DNA of 64,000 nucleotides from Cololabis saira (GCF_033807715.1 NC_084599.1:186001-250000); one strand, 5' to 3'; counted from the first letter of the stretch, positions 52,169 through 63,183 are shown. Notes: generated by a model from the sequence alone, not told the origin. Numbers and translations are program-made.

Positions 52169-52834
52169 CATTATATACACCATACACTGTTTATATACAC
52201 CAAGTTGTATATAAATAACATGTATGCACTATTGCTGGCTCAAGGAAGGACCGTGCGTCTTCTGAAGGTGTTGTTGAAGCTTCAGGTGCTTGGAAGATCT
52301 GAAACAAGACAGAAAAAAATGTATTACTAATAGAGCTCCAGTGAGTGGCTCCGTTAGGTAACACTGGAGCCACCGGAGCTCTGGTGTTACCCGTAGACAA
52401 ACATAAATAACATAAAAAATTAACGTCACTTACCGCTGACTCGTGTGCCGTTGCCGGGTCCGTACTGTTGGTACTGATCCTTTTATGAGGGTAAGTGTTG
52501 ATGCAAAACCTCATTATTACTGTCCCTCGTTGTTCAAACAGCCACACGATTCACTTATACGCTCCGAAACAATGGCTCCGACGCTCCGGCCGGCGGAGTT
52601 AGTTGGGGTTTCGTGCAGCGGAGGCCGACCTAGAAATCGCTCCCGTCTTCCCGTCACGGTAGCAGAATCTTATTGGCTCGTAGATCCACATCACACAGGA
52701 CGGCTCATCCGGGCGGCTGTACAGACACTGCAGAATCTGGTTGCTTTGCTCCTTCTCTGAGTTGTCAGGGTGAGGGGAGACCACTTTATACATGTTAAAG
52801 ACAGAAAAAACATGTTTTTCATAGTAGGTCCCCT
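52169..52834. other. Right arm of element C, no gene
   Basis: Own sequence of the TTAA element, ending CATAGTAGGTCCCCT. Short open frames (for example 52443-52760) have no recognisable pattern. Confidence 0.55.
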
Positions 52835-52838
52835 TTAA

Positions 52839-53290
52839 GGATTTCTTTCATGTCATTTGAATATTTATAGGCACATCACAACATTCCAAAACCTCACTTC
52901 TTCAGGTATCTGCAGATTCGAAATTACATTAAGACATGTTTCTCACCTTGCCAAACACCTACAGAGGAAGATTGGATTGATGATTGTGTAGATAGTGATC
53001 CACACTCTAAAGGCTTTATTTAATTTGTATATGACGCAATCCAAATTGCAGCTTCTCCCTCTCTTCATCATATAAAGACAAAATGGAAGGAGGATCTCAA
53101 CCTGCAGATACCAGATGTGACCTGGCAACTGGCCATTGGTAGAGTGAAAGCATCCTCCATCTGTATCAGACATGGTCTGATCCAGTTCAGAGTATTCCAC
53201 AGACTTCACTTATCCCGGACCAGACTAGCTAAGCTACTGTATATCCAAACGCTGACGCAATATGTGAAAGATGTCACCAGACCGAGGCCG
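52839..53290 (+). pseudogene. L1-like ORF2 C-terminal part of copy F
   Basis: The frame resumes after element C: HFFRYLQIRNYIKTCF, then PTEEDWIDDCVDSDPHSKGF, ASPSLHHIKTKWKEDLNLQI, WQLAIGRVKASSICIRHGLI, QFRVFHRLHLSRTRLAKLLY. This is the region after the RT thumb in L1-type ORF2. The usual cysteine-rich end is lost near 53290. Confidence 0.78.
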
Positions 53291-54500
53291 CCCTCAGTAT
53301 GTGACAAATATATCAGACTAGTCCATGTTTTAATTAAATTTTCTGTTGTGCACTTTGTCTATTTTTGACTACTGGAATATGAATATGTGCTATGAAGTAA
53401 AAAAAAATGTTGGTGGAGTTAGACCTGTGTACTTTTGGCAGGGTTGAGTTCTGACTGGTTCTTCTTTACCTGTCACCCTCCTGAAGTCAAGAACTCAGAA
53501 AGGAAAACATTGCAGGAAGAGGAAGAGATGGCTTTTATCATTTCTGTGTTTTGTGCTGTCTCATTTCCACTGTCTTCCTTCCTCCTGCAGAAATGCAGGT
53601 GTTCTATCATGAAAGATGTCTGGATTCCTTCCTGGAGGAGTAAACGTAAGAAAACCTGCTATTCTGACAGAGGTTATAAAAAACAGCGAGAGTAGGCGTT
53701 GAGAAGGTATTGGTGAGATTACATAGTATTACAGATATCTTATTGAATGTCACTTTAAAACTTTGGCTACTACACCAGATATCTCATTTATTGGCTTAAC
53801 ATTTATGAATACCAAAAAGTACATCGTAGTTTTGACATGAATCATTAATGTACTAGGACATATTAGGCTAAGTACTACTCATGTCTACCTGTATCAAAAC
53901 AGCAGAACTGAAGTGGAATCAAAGTCACAGGACTCATTTTGTTTTGAAACTTCAGGGTCATGAAACACTCATTGATGCTTTATGAAAAGCAACACTTTCA
54001 AGCCTTTAAAAAGGACTAGACTGTGGGGAAAAGCTTCCAACTAATTCAACACAGTTACTGAAAAGAATTTGTCCTCTATCTCCCTCCCTGTCCTTTTCCC
54101 CTTTCCCTTCTACTCTCTTCATTTTTTTACTCTTATTCTCTTGTCTTTTAGATGAATTCCCATCACTGTACCATGCACATAAGAGGAACTGTTGATGAAT
54201 ATTTATTACATAGTTACATGTTGCTGTATTTTGTGAAGAGTGTGAGATGTCAACCAGCTGTTTTTTCTGTGAGGAGCTAATGATCAGATCCCATACAGTT
54301 GTGTAAAAGTAGGGGAGAGAAGAATGTAATGAACCCACCAACTTTATCTTAGCAACTTTGAATTTGTACCTTCAAATGGCTATATTCTCCAGAGCAATGT
54401 TGGCATTTCAGCAATACTTTAAACTAAACTGGTGCCTTCGATCACTTCTATGTGTTTCTCTTTTTGAAGACTGCCTTACGATAGCAGGTGTAATGGGACC
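53291..54500. other. Gene-free stretch
   Basis: No recognised repeat or gene. An open frame at 53435-53695 has no protein-like pattern. Confidence 0.5.
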
Positions 54501-55036
54501 TACCGTATTGGCCTGAATATAAGACGGTGTTTTTTGCATTGAAATAAGACTGAAAAAGTGGGGGTCGTCTTACATTCGGGGTCTAGATGTTATACCCATT
54601 CACAACGCTAGATGGTGCCAGATATCTTTAAAGCGAATGCTGAACTAAACTCCCCAGGCCAAAGCGAACCCCTGTCACGAAGAAGAAAAATAAAAAATAG
54701 TATAAGAAAGAAAAGAGAAGAAAATAAGAGAAGAGATAACAGAAAGTGGAGAAACGTAGCGACAATCTGGAGAAAAGTGGGTGGAAGTTCGGCAGTTAAA
54801 CCGGCAGCTGAGGAGAAGTTATGATGCAAACTTCAAGATTATGATTTCAAATAGTCAAAATAACATGCTTCTTCTCTCGAATATATTGTTATAATCATTT
54901 GTTTCAGATGAACTGTAATTATTTTCTGTATAAAAATTGAATTTGGTATTCAAAAAGTCTTTCTTCAAACTTGAGTCTTGAAAAAGAGGGGGTCGTCTTA
55001 TAATCGGGGTCGTCTTATATTCGGGACAATACAGTA
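54501..55036. mobile_element. MITE with GAATATAAGACG-type ends, 536 bp
   Basis: Left TACCGTATTGGCCTGAATAT and reversed right TACTGTATTGTCCCGAATAT are inverted repeats that continue with AAGACG. TA or ACCT flanks both ends, so the duplication length is ambiguous. A second internal direct repeat (GGGGTCGTCTTA) occurs at 54561 and twice near 54990-55015. Basic lysine/arginine-rich frames inside are not convincing genes. Confidence 0.72.
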
Positions 55037-55413
55037 CCTCAACATAAATGTAATAAGGCCTAGACATATTGATACATTGCACATTGGTAACTTACAAGTG
55101 TAGAAAGGCATAAATCGGTTAACAAACTATTTTTTTTCCAAAATTCTAGCTCTGAGGCAAGATGAGCCAAATTCTGAGGGGTAAATTGGCAGTAAGACAA
55201 AAGTTTCTGGGTTGTGTCACTGGTGAAAGATACTTAGATGAGAAAAAAATATTTTCATTAATATATCAGTACAGTGTCTGGTTGGTCCTGAATTTTTTTT
55301 AAATGTTCTTTCATTTTAATATTTTTACCTAAAACAGACCCAATTCATACAAAGTAAGATATACTGCTTAGAGATACTACATAGTGTGCACCATTGTTGA
55401 ATTCAGTTAGACT
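55037..55413. other. Gene-free stretch
   Basis: AT-rich, nothing recognisable. Confidence 0.5.
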
Positions 55414-55481
55414 TGGTGCATGGTGGCTTAGTGGTTATCACCATCGCCACACAGCAAGATTCCTCATTCAACTTACACCAG

Positions 55482-57145
55482 GGGCCTCATGTACTAAGAG
55501 TGCGTGGATTTCAACGTGAATCCATGCGTGGAATTAACACGTACGCAAAAATTCCCATGTACAAAAATTCAGATGTACAAAACTGTGCGTACGCCCAAAT
55601 CCACGCAGGTTGCTCTGTACATACCAATCAGCGTGGATCGTTGATGTCAGAAGTTGAGGCCTGGAAAAAATAATCTATTTGGGGGCATTTCTTCCGATTT
55701 CAGCTGCATTGCATTATGGGTAATGTTGTTCTTTGTTTGGTGTTGCGTTCCGTTAAGAGTTGTGGTTTTATTATGATCGTATAGATCGTAGTGCATCATT
55801 ACACTCTGCTTTTCTTGTTTGTATTTTAAGAACCGACACCAGAACTTAAGTTGGTGGATGAAAAACGGCTCCTCGTTCCGCTTTATTGTCACGCGTATTA
55901 TATATTGACGGATTAAGACCATTGTACACGTTTATTGAGTCCTACACATTGTGGATGTCCGCGATCACCTCTCTCATAAGTGTAACAATGTGAACAATAT
56001 ACATTTATATTTAAAACATGAAGCATCATGATCTGATTCCTCTGCTGCAGAAATAAAGACAACTTGTGCCGACGGGATTATCGAGGTGCAAACGTGAGAA
56101 ATAAAGAGCAAAGTTGCTGTAACTCAGAGTGTTAAATCGGCAGGAGGAGAGACAGGTCTAGATCCCGGTCCATCACCGGAAAACTCTTTCTGGACCTGCA
56201 GCACCTGCAGCTGACTAATATCAGACTCTGAAAGTAGCCTAAACATTCAATAAAAACTTTTTTCATCATTGCTGAATCACATCAGTTCGTACCAACCAAC
56301 CTTTCCGTGACATCTTAGTTTTATTTTAAAAGACAACTTTACAGAACTGTTTTTTCGCTTTAATGTTTCTGTCCAGACACAGTTATGGGATGTTTTAGGA
56401 TCTGGCTTTAATCTCCAGTAGTCGTCCCATACGGTCGTCATGGTGACAGAGATGTCCGACCTGTAGCAGCTGAAAGATCATGTTGGTCTGAACCGGAGCA
56501 GCTGGTCCAGTTCAGGACAGAGATCCAGAAGATCCTCTTGGTACCTAAACCAGTTGATGGTCCAGTCTTAGTCCTGGACCAGCAGATCCAGAATAAACCA
56601 GCTGATGGTCGAGTCTTAGTCCTGGACCAGCAGATCCAGACTAAACCAGTTGATGGTCCAGTCTTAGTCCTGGACCAGCAGATCCAGACTAAACCAGCTG
56701 ATGGTCCAGTCTTAGTCCTGGACCAGCAGGTCGGTGTGATCTGATCATCAGCAGGTTCCTCTAACGGAGCCAAAGCTCCATCAGGATTTGCAGGTTCCAT
56801 CGTTGAGCTCCTTTTTAGTTGTTTGTTCAGATCATGTGGTTGATTGTGAGATTGTTGCAGCTCCACTCTTGTGTAACTTATCTGGTGATGTGGGGACTGT
56901 CGTGTCCTTCACGTGCTCCTGAATTTATTGTTGACGTTACGTTTCCTCATATTCTGCACTTCCCTGCATCACCAGTGAGTTTTGCCAACAGACAAAACCT
57001 CAGAAAAGTGCGTACGGCAGCCTTGGTGTGTGAGTGAAAGACGGCAACTTTCTACGTTCAAATCATTCTTTGTTTATCCGACCGTGAATGTAGAGAGTGG
57101 CGTACGCACGTTTTTTGTGCGCCGCACGTTTTGTACATGAGGCCC
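55482..57145. mobile_element. Harbinger-like element, 1.66 kb, with CAG duplication
   Basis: Perfect ends GGGCCTCATGTAC and GTACATGAGGCCC, flanked by CAG at 55479-55481 and 57146-57148. The target context (TTACACCAG then ATGTCTTT) resembles the palindromic CACCWGGTC-type target I recall for zebrafish Harbinger families. No transposase or Myb-like gene is recognisable inside. A 48-bp minisatellite lies at 56547-56738. Confidence 0.85.
56547..56738. repeat. 48-bp minisatellite, four units
   Basis: Units start at 56547, 56595, 56643 and 56691 with AAACCAG(T/C)TGATGGTC and contain TAGTCCTGGACCAGCAGATC. Odd and even units differ (GTTG, GCTG), so a pair was duplicated. Frames stay open because 48 is a multiple of three; I do not consider them genes. 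Confidence 0.92.
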
Positions 57146-57871
57146 CAGATGTCTTTCCGTGTGAAGTTTGACTGTTCTCCCATACTTTCACTGGTTTCTG
57201 CAGGTAATCCGACACCTCTCGAAGTCCCAAGATATGTGTACCAGCATAACTGATTATTCTCAATTAATATGAGTGAGTGTATGTGTCTATATATAGCCCT
57301 TTGATGGACTGGTGACCTGAGGCCTCATTTATAAAAGAGTGTGTAGGATTCATACTAAAAGTGCACGTAAACCCAAAAGCCGAAAATGGCTGGCGCAAAA
57401 AAATATCTGGATTTATAAAACCGATTTATAAAATTGCATGCACACTTGCACGCAATGTTCTCTTTATGAATCACATTCCAGCTGGAAGGTTGCACAGGTG
57501 AATTCACCTCATATCCCGCCCTCTACACGCCCACTTTTTACCATAAATGGGCAATGCAAAGTAGTTCATGCTGAGCATGTGCAGCGGCTTCCTGCAGTCT
57601 GTTTCTGCTGCGTGTCAGGATGAATGAACGTGTCGAGCCACCGTGCCACTAAATTTCACGGAGACTGAGATGGAGATGTTGTGGATGAAGTGGAGGACAG
57701 GAAAACCACATTATTTGGTGGTCACAGTAAAATTAGAAAAAGTATATAGATAGTATAAAATAAAGCGAGTGAGTGGCAGCATGCCGTTGCTGCGCTAAAC
57801 GCTGTGAGTGCCACGGACAGATGTTGCAGAAAAAAAAGAAGTGCTGTGATTTAAGGTGGAGGCCAAGAGGA

Positions 57872-58121
57872 ACGGAGCCCCTAAAGGGACACGGATATTT
57901 TTAATATATATAACGAGTTTTACGTGTGCGGGTGAAACCGTTAAGGTTGATTTATGGTTCCGCGTCACACCAACGCAGAGCCTACGGCGTAGGTGCGCGT
58001 CGCTGCGTACCCTGCGGTGTAGGCTCTGCGTTGTTTTAACGCAGAACCATAATTTAGGCTTACGTGCGTGCGTAAACCTCATTATATATAAAAAACATCT
58101 GAGTCCCTTTAGGGGCTCCGT
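57872..58121. mobile_element. MITE with GGAGCCCC ends, 250 bp
   Basis: ACGGAGCCCCTAAAGGGAC and reversed ACGGAGCCCCTAAAGGGAC are perfect inverted ends. Compared with the Harbinger at 11524, where GAGGAGAGTGGCC is uninterrupted, it lies inside the Myb-like remnant. A half copy is at about 31424. The centre is replaced by the palindromic MITE at 57943-58061. Confidence 0.82.
57943..58061. mobile_element. Palindromic MITE with TA duplication, intact copy
   Basis: AAGGTTGATTTATGGTTCCG and reversed AAGCCTAAATTATGGTTCTG are the ends, with TA on both sides. The centre (GCAGAGCCTACGGCGTAGG against CCTGCGGTGTAGGCTCTGC) completes an almost full-length hairpin of about 119 bp. Confidence 0.8.
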
Positions 58122-58538
58122 AGAGTGGCCCGGCACTCATTTGTTCTGTCCTCAGTCACTCTATGGTTGTCGCGGTGGGTGAAGAGGAGGTTCCCGGCGT
58201 GTCCTGCACCGCGGCTGCAGCACCAGAGTCCTGACTGACGCTGTGCTTCAAACATAGAGGGACACGATCAGTGCTATTTTATTATAAGTCTGAGATGCAT
58301 GTGATGACATTAACAGTATGACATGAATCTGGCTTCATTTCACCACCTCACCGCCTGCGTCACCAGTTCCCCAGATCTTCAGACTGTTTGTGCGCGAGGG
58401 TCAGGGTTGGCGTAAAGATACACACATTTTTCGGTTAGTTTTTTTTTTTTTAAATCCCAACCTTTGCGTAGAAGGTGGCTTGCGCATCTTTCAAGCCCCT
58501 GTTTTGTGCGCAAGCGAGCTTTATAAATGAGGCCCCTG

Positions 58539-59269
58539 TATATGTATTGATGGAGTTGGCATTGGCTGCTGTGGGATTCTGATGGTTTAGTCCAACTTTT
58601 GGTCTCAAGAAAAATAATTGAAGTTTTCCCACTGACAAATGCACTAAATAACTTAACTAAACCTCTTTTACTTGAAAGACTTGCAAGGAGAAAGTAACAG
58701 GTTAAATTTCACTGCAACCATTATTAATGGAGTTGTCATGGTTTTTTGGTAGGAGATTTGCTATGAACACACACTATGTCAGTGTTAATTTGGGCAGTAG
58801 TGTTTTTGTTTTATATATGCAAGTATGCATGCATGCATGTTCTTATGTAGTGGTCTGTGTTGCAGCAGAACTAAAGACGCCTCTAACTAAAGACACTCCA
58901 TGGTTAAATCACTGTGTTTTGAGGAGGATGCTCACAGAATCAATGACCTACATTTTATAAAGTATCCTTATTTGGACAATCAAATCCAGAGGTTCCAGAA
59001 CAGTCATCAGAACAGAGTCAGCCTTCTTCATCAGTTTGAATTGGCAATACGGCTCCAGAGAACTAAGTTTTGAGCTAAATTATCTTTTGCATCTAAACGG
59101 GTTCAAATGTACATCTCAAGTTTCTTCTTTTGGTTTTACCTTGTCTGCACACATATTAATGTTTAATACCATGCTGGTAAGAACCTAAAGCATATATATG
59201 TGCATTGTTACTATATCTATCTCATTAATATATATACGCATACACATACCCATACATGTCTTTTCTTAT
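58539..59269. other. Gene-free stretch
   Basis: No coding pattern or repeat recognised. Confidence 0.5.
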
Positions 59270-60240
59270 AAACAGCATCAGTTTTGTATCCTGTCTAGTC
59301 TGTTGTCCACAGGAACACCGATGTATTTATACTCCTCCACCATTTCCCCTTCTTATACCATGATGGAAAAACAATTCAACTTAATCCTAACTCTACTAAA
59401 ATCTACCACCATTTCTTTTGTCTTGTCCATATTCAGGATTAGATGATTGTTCCCACCATGCCCCAAAACGTCCCACCAGTTCTCTGTACGCAGCCTGTTG
59501 TCCTTCTTTGATACATCCACAACTGCAGTCACCTGAGTATTTCTGCACATGACAGGACTCCAACTTGTCCAGGTGCTGCTGAGCACCTGGACATACAACA
59601 ATTCAGTATCACAGACTGTTTGTTTGGTGGTCGTTGATCCAGGTGATTGTGGAGGCAACCAACTGTGTCTTCTGGAGCTTCTTATGTAATAATGCAGGCT
59701 GGATGGTGTTAAATCCACGGAAGAAATTGAAGAACATGATCCTCACTGTGCTGCCGGCTTTATCCAGAGGACTGTGAGTCTGTTGGAGCAGGTGTACGAT
59801 GACATCCTCAACTCCAACACCCTGACAATAAGCAAACTGCAGTAGGTCATGGAAAGTCTCAGCCAAAATGTTATGATGTTAGATGTTAAGGCTACAGTTC
59901 TATAGTCATGAGGAGAAGATGGATGAGATGATTTTGGTGCTGGAATGAGGCAGGATGTCTTCAACAGCACTAGAAGCTTGTGCTTGTTTAGGCTGAGGTT
60001 GAAGAGGTACTGCAGAATCCCACCTGAAGGAACCGGTTGAAGAATGTGTTCTATCTATCTGGTCCTCCTTCTGCTTGAACTCTGATCTTCTTCCCTTACC
60101 ACGTCTCTTGCATTGTTCTGCTGGAGCTTGTTCTCAAGCTTCCTTCTGTACACCCCTTTGTTGTCTCCAATCTTGACTTTCATTTGTTTTTGACCGGACC
60201 TCAATAATTCTCTCTCCCTGAAGGCTAATTTTTTTCTTCA
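59270..60240 (-). pseudogene. Decayed LINE (Jockey/Rex1-type) RT
   Basis: On the minus strand from 60240: KLAFRERELLRSGQKQMKVK and YRRKLENKLQQNNARDVV (linker), LLKTSCLIPAPKSSHP and YRTVALTSNI (RT), LLQFAYCQGVGVEDVIVHLL, KAGSTVRIMFFNFFRGFNTI (motif A, catalytic Asp changed to Asn), STITWINDHQTNSL, then a gap (motifs B and the YADD box are missing), LNMDKTKEMVVDFSRVR and YKYIGVPVDNRLD. It is the same broad family as 13363-14045. Many frame changes; inactive. Confidence 0.75.
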
Positions 60241-60463
60241 AATCAAATCAAACTTTATTTAAATAGCACTTTTCATACAATAGTAACGCAAAGTGCTTTA
60301 CATAATAATAACAACATTTAGCATAGGAAAACTGACACCCTCATGCTTAAAAACACAGTAATTTTCACACACATCCATACAGTAATATCTACACAGCACA
60401 CATATACTCCCCCTACCCCACCCTTCACCTCACATAGACATTAAAACATAATCATGAACATCA

Positions 60464-60510
<47 letters not shown>
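60241..60510 (-). repeat. LINE/SINE-type 3' tail and (AAAT)n microsatellite
   Basis: AAATCAAATCAAACTTTATT, then AAATAGCACTTTTCATACAA at 60241-60285 is a tail of the same design as the L2-like tails (short repeats then ATTTATATAGC) but from another family. An (AAAT)n run occupies about 60468-60510 and directly precedes R1 copy 3. Confidence 0.6.
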
Positions 60511-61353
60511 AAGCTGCAAGCAGCAATGAACAGGCCCTCGCGCAAGCAAATTTTCACCAATTATGGTCAAATACTAAAAACTAAGTCCGATGACACCACC
60601 CACGACTCTCTGTCATACCATTCAAAAGTTATGGCAGAAAATAGGGACTATCAAATATCGACCAATCAGAAGAAGGGGCGGGGCTGATTTGCACCAATTA
60701 TTTTCAAGGACTCAAAACCGAGTCCTATGACACCACCCACAACTCTTATGTCAAACCATTCAAAAGTTATTGCAGAATATATGGACCAATCAGATGAAGG
60801 GGGGGTGCACTTTTTGGTGTCTATTGTTGCCATGGTAACGTTTTTGACTGAGAAAAGTAATTCCCATCGTCGCAGGATCGAGACACACATTTTGATGTAT
60901 AACACACCTGGGTGCACGTTACGGTTCGGGCCGTATTAACGGCCAAAGAAATGGCATAAATTGCGCCAAAATTACACGATTAATTCAAAATGGCCGACTT
61001 CCTTTTCGGTTTCGGCCATGGCTACAAGAGACTTTTCTTTAAGTTACGACATGATACAGGTGTGTACCGATTTTCGTGCATGTACGTCAAACCGTATTGT
61101 GGGGCCTGAGGCACAAAGTTTTCTAGGGGGCGCTGTTGAGCCATTAGACCATGCCCATTAATGCAAACCATTAAATATCACATTTTTGCCAGCCCTGACT
61201 TGCATGCAAAATTTGGTGACTTTTGGGGCACGTTTAGGGGGGCAAAAAGGCCCTCCTTTCGTCGGAAAAAAAACGAGAACGAGGAAAACGAGAACAATTC
61301 CTACTGATACAATAGGGCCTTTGCACTGTCAGAGCTCGGGCCTAATAAATACC
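60511..61353 (+). repeat. High-copy repeat R1, copy 3 (simplest copy)
   Basis: Runs from AAAGCTGCAAGCAGC to GAGCTCGGGCCTAATAAAT without the duplications of copies 1 and 2. It includes CAAAATGGCCGACTTCC, GTGTGTACCGATTTTCGTGC, ATGCCCATTAATGCAAACCA and AAAAAGGCCCTCCTTTCGTC, all conserved in the other copies. About 843 bp may be the basic unit length. Confidence 0.75.
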
Positions 61354-61416
61354 TGGCTTGACGCTGAGGTGAGGAACGATATCTTGGGGATCTATCCACA
61401 CCAGGAGCCACCTCAC

Positions 61417-61600
61417 CAATGACCAATGAGGGCAACACCACTGAGTAACCGCCCAGATCAGGGCTGGACATCATCCACACCACAATGGCTGCAGTGCAGG
61501 ACTCCCCAGCGACCCCGAACAGGGCGATACCCACAACAATGACCCCACAGGCCAAGTGTGCATAGTCCCTGGTGTGGAGGATCCCCATGAGGAAAAAGCA
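61417..61600 (-). CDS. Possible single exon of a multi-pass membrane protein
   Basis: On the minus strand the frame reads CFFLMGILHTRDYAHLACGV, then IVVGIALFGVAGESCTAAIV, VWMMSSPDLGGYSVVLPSLV and IG. Two hydrophobic segments look like membrane helices. The downstream border ATTG|GTGAGG is a good donor, and the upstream CTCGAG|TGC after a T-rich stretch is an acceptable acceptor. It does not match any mobile element I know, and codon use is even. R1 copy 3 would lie in the following intron. I do not recognise the protein; neighbouring exons are not in view. It could also be a pseudogene piece. Confidence 0.45.
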
Positions 61601-61620
61601 CTCGAGTTAACCGATTAAAA

Positions 61621-61805
61621 AGTAAAGACAACATTAATCCCTTCCCCCCGACAGTACCGGGTCCAGCAGCAGAATCCCTCGGTAATTTATTGATTACAGC
61701 TCTGGTTCCATGCAGGACGGCGTCTGGGTCCGGACCCGGACCGCGGTCCGCCTGTTAGTGACCTCTGACATATAGGGTGCAAAGCGCAGACCGCCACCAG
61801 CAATC
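61621..61805. other. GC-rich gene-free stretch with a repeat X trace
   Basis: CCCCCGACAGTACCGGGTCCAGCAGC near 61643 matches the palindromic edge of repeat X. GGACCGCGGTCC near 61739 is a perfect palindrome. No gene. Confidence 0.5.
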
Positions 61806-62084
61806 CCATTCATTGTGTATGTGCTACCGTGGTGCAAGAGCGGACCACTCTGCCGCCGAGCTCAGCGGCGCCCCAGAGGGCGCCTGCCACGGCGTTTGCA
61901 CCACGCCTGCATGCCCGAATTGAAAATGTTTTAGTTTCACCATGCCACGCTATGATGACGGCACGTCCAATAGGAGAGAAGGGAGAAGGGAGAAGAGAGA
62001 AAGTTGTGTCCAATAGGAGAGAAGGTGGTGGAGGCTGCACCGACTCTTCTCCTTGCGCCGCGGTAGCACATACACAATGAATGG
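61806..62084. mobile_element. MITE with CCATTCATTGTGTATGTGC ends, 279 bp
   Basis: CCATTCATTGTGTATGTGCT at 61806 and its inverse ending at 62084 form arms of about 35 bp with a few mismatches (ACCGTGGTGCAAG against ACCGCGGCGCAAG). A direct repeat GTCCAATAGGAGAGAAG occurs twice inside (61966 and 62008). I could not fix the duplication, and the superfamily is unknown. Confidence 0.7.
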
Positions 62085-63183
62085 AGTTGTGTGGGTTGCT
62101 GTGTCGATTATGTTCTCACTGCAAACGAACCACTCCAGGTCTGGAATGGAATCGGGCCAAGACCACCTCTCCTGGGCGATCTCGGCTCGCTTGTTTTGTC
62201 CCGCATCCGATCGCGATTGCTGTGTTCACATGTACCAAACGAACCGATCTTTAGGGGGAAACGTTCCCTGTTTCGGAACAACTGCTCCAAACGGGACAGG
62301 TGTGAACCCTAAGACTGAGAACATAATCTATGAAGCAGTGCCATTCACAAGACACTATATTTGGCCTTCTGTTGTCAGGACCAGAAGAAAAAATTGAATC
62401 ATCCTTTCATCCATTCCCTGATTCACAATCGACCTCATTGGAAAAAAAACCTAAAACGTGATTGAGTCTCTGAGTGCCCATGCATTATGCAGTTGGACCG
62501 GAGGAAGAGAAACAGTCCTAGAGACCACGGCAAGACTCTCTGAAGATGCAGATGGGAAGCCAGATGCTCTCAGTCTTCTTTTGAGCATGTGCTGATTTTC
62601 TGCATGATAATTGTTTTCAAAAGAGAAGAGGACTCTGGAGAGTGACACAATAATTTGTCATTGCTGAAAGCTGTATGATTTTATTAACAACAAAGGATTG
62701 AGATGCAAAAATTGGTTAAATAAGCTGATGAAATATATCTTGCTGTCAACCTGTTACCCTCAACCAGTATGGAAACGCTGGTCCGTCTATAAATTCCTTT
62801 GGGGGGGCGTAGCCAATTTAGAAAGGGCAAAAGGCCCAAATTAATATATGAAAACCTCTATTTTCTTCCATCACAGGACACACATCCTTACTTACTATGT
62901 TCGTGCATTTCACATCCTTGTCCTTAACATCTCCTTTTTTACCACCTGCTATAGAATGAATAAAAGACCATGCAAGTGAAACCAAATGGTTGCACACAAA
63001 CCGCCCACACTATCAAGCACAAATGGCTCATTACGTATGAAGTAGTTCAAATATTTGAACAGGTGCAGATATGCATATTAGTTCCAGAGGGCTTGCAAAA
63101 ACAGATCCACTTGGGTAACAGCATGTGCTGTTATGTAAGGAAGAAAAGTACAGAAACACACTTCTACCGTTCTAAAGTTTTAA
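62085..63183. other. Gene-free stretch
   Basis: 62120-62320 may be a decayed DNA transposon end (reversed: CTTAGGGTTCACACCTGTCC), but the partner end is not clear. The rest shows nothing recognisable. Confidence 0.4.

Larger units (their letters stand above)
43031..52834. mobile_element. TTAA-flanked element C, 9.8 kb including its own insertions
   Basis: TTAA lies at 43027-43030 and 52835-52838. Left end AGGTGACCTATTATG and reversed right end AGGGGACCTACTATG are inverted repeats with two mismatches. Inside are a nest of three elements (43704-45961), a SINE (46603-47057), a piggyBac (47071-50513), a palindromic MITE (51163-51243) and a Rex3 fragment (51459-52158). Subtracting these leaves roughly 3 kb of own sequence without an ORF I recognise. 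The host LINE resumes after 52838. Confidence 0.78.
34954..53290 (+). mobile_element. L1/Tx1-like LINE copy F, expanded by nested insertions
   Basis: Segments of one plus-strand LINE lie at about 34954-35243, 35767-36633, 40031-40246, 40510-40721, 40916-41662, 42257-43030 and 52835-53290. Together they follow the protein order of LINE copy C and extend past its truncation. Inserts: TTAA MITE (35244-35766), L2-like LINE B (36634-40030), tail module (40247-40509), SINE (40722-40915), tail module (41663-42256) and the TTAA element (43031-52834). Each insert has a target-site duplication, and at each joint the LINE frame continues. The copy itself is dead: stops and shifts occur near 36138, 40950, 41560, 42437 and beyond. 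Confidence 0.85.
55414..57319 (+). mobile_element. Old SINE split by two Harbinger elements
   Basis: The head GGTGCATGGTGGCTTAGTGGTT (about 55417) up to ACTTACACCAG matches the tRNA-headed SINE. The centre TTTCCGTGTGAAGTTTGACT continues after the first Harbinger at 57149, and GATGGACTGGTGACCTG precedes the second at 57320. Diverged by about 15-20 percent from the copy at 46690, so it is the older layer. Confidence 0.7.
57320..58535. mobile_element. Harbinger-like element with CTG duplication, carrying a nested MITE pair
   Basis: Ends AGGCCTCATTTATAAAAG and TTTATAAATGAGGCCC with CTG at 57317-57319 and 58536-58538. It is the same family as 11524-12534 (TTCATACTAAAAGTG near the left end, CCCAACCTTTGCGTAGAAGG near the right end). 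Its Myb/SANT remnant (57620-57890) is more decayed and is cut by the MITE at 57872-58121. Confidence 0.85.

Noticed and set aside
53435..53695. 86-codon frame as a host exon
   Set aside because: No recognisable domain, no convincing splice borders, and it lies just after LINE debris.
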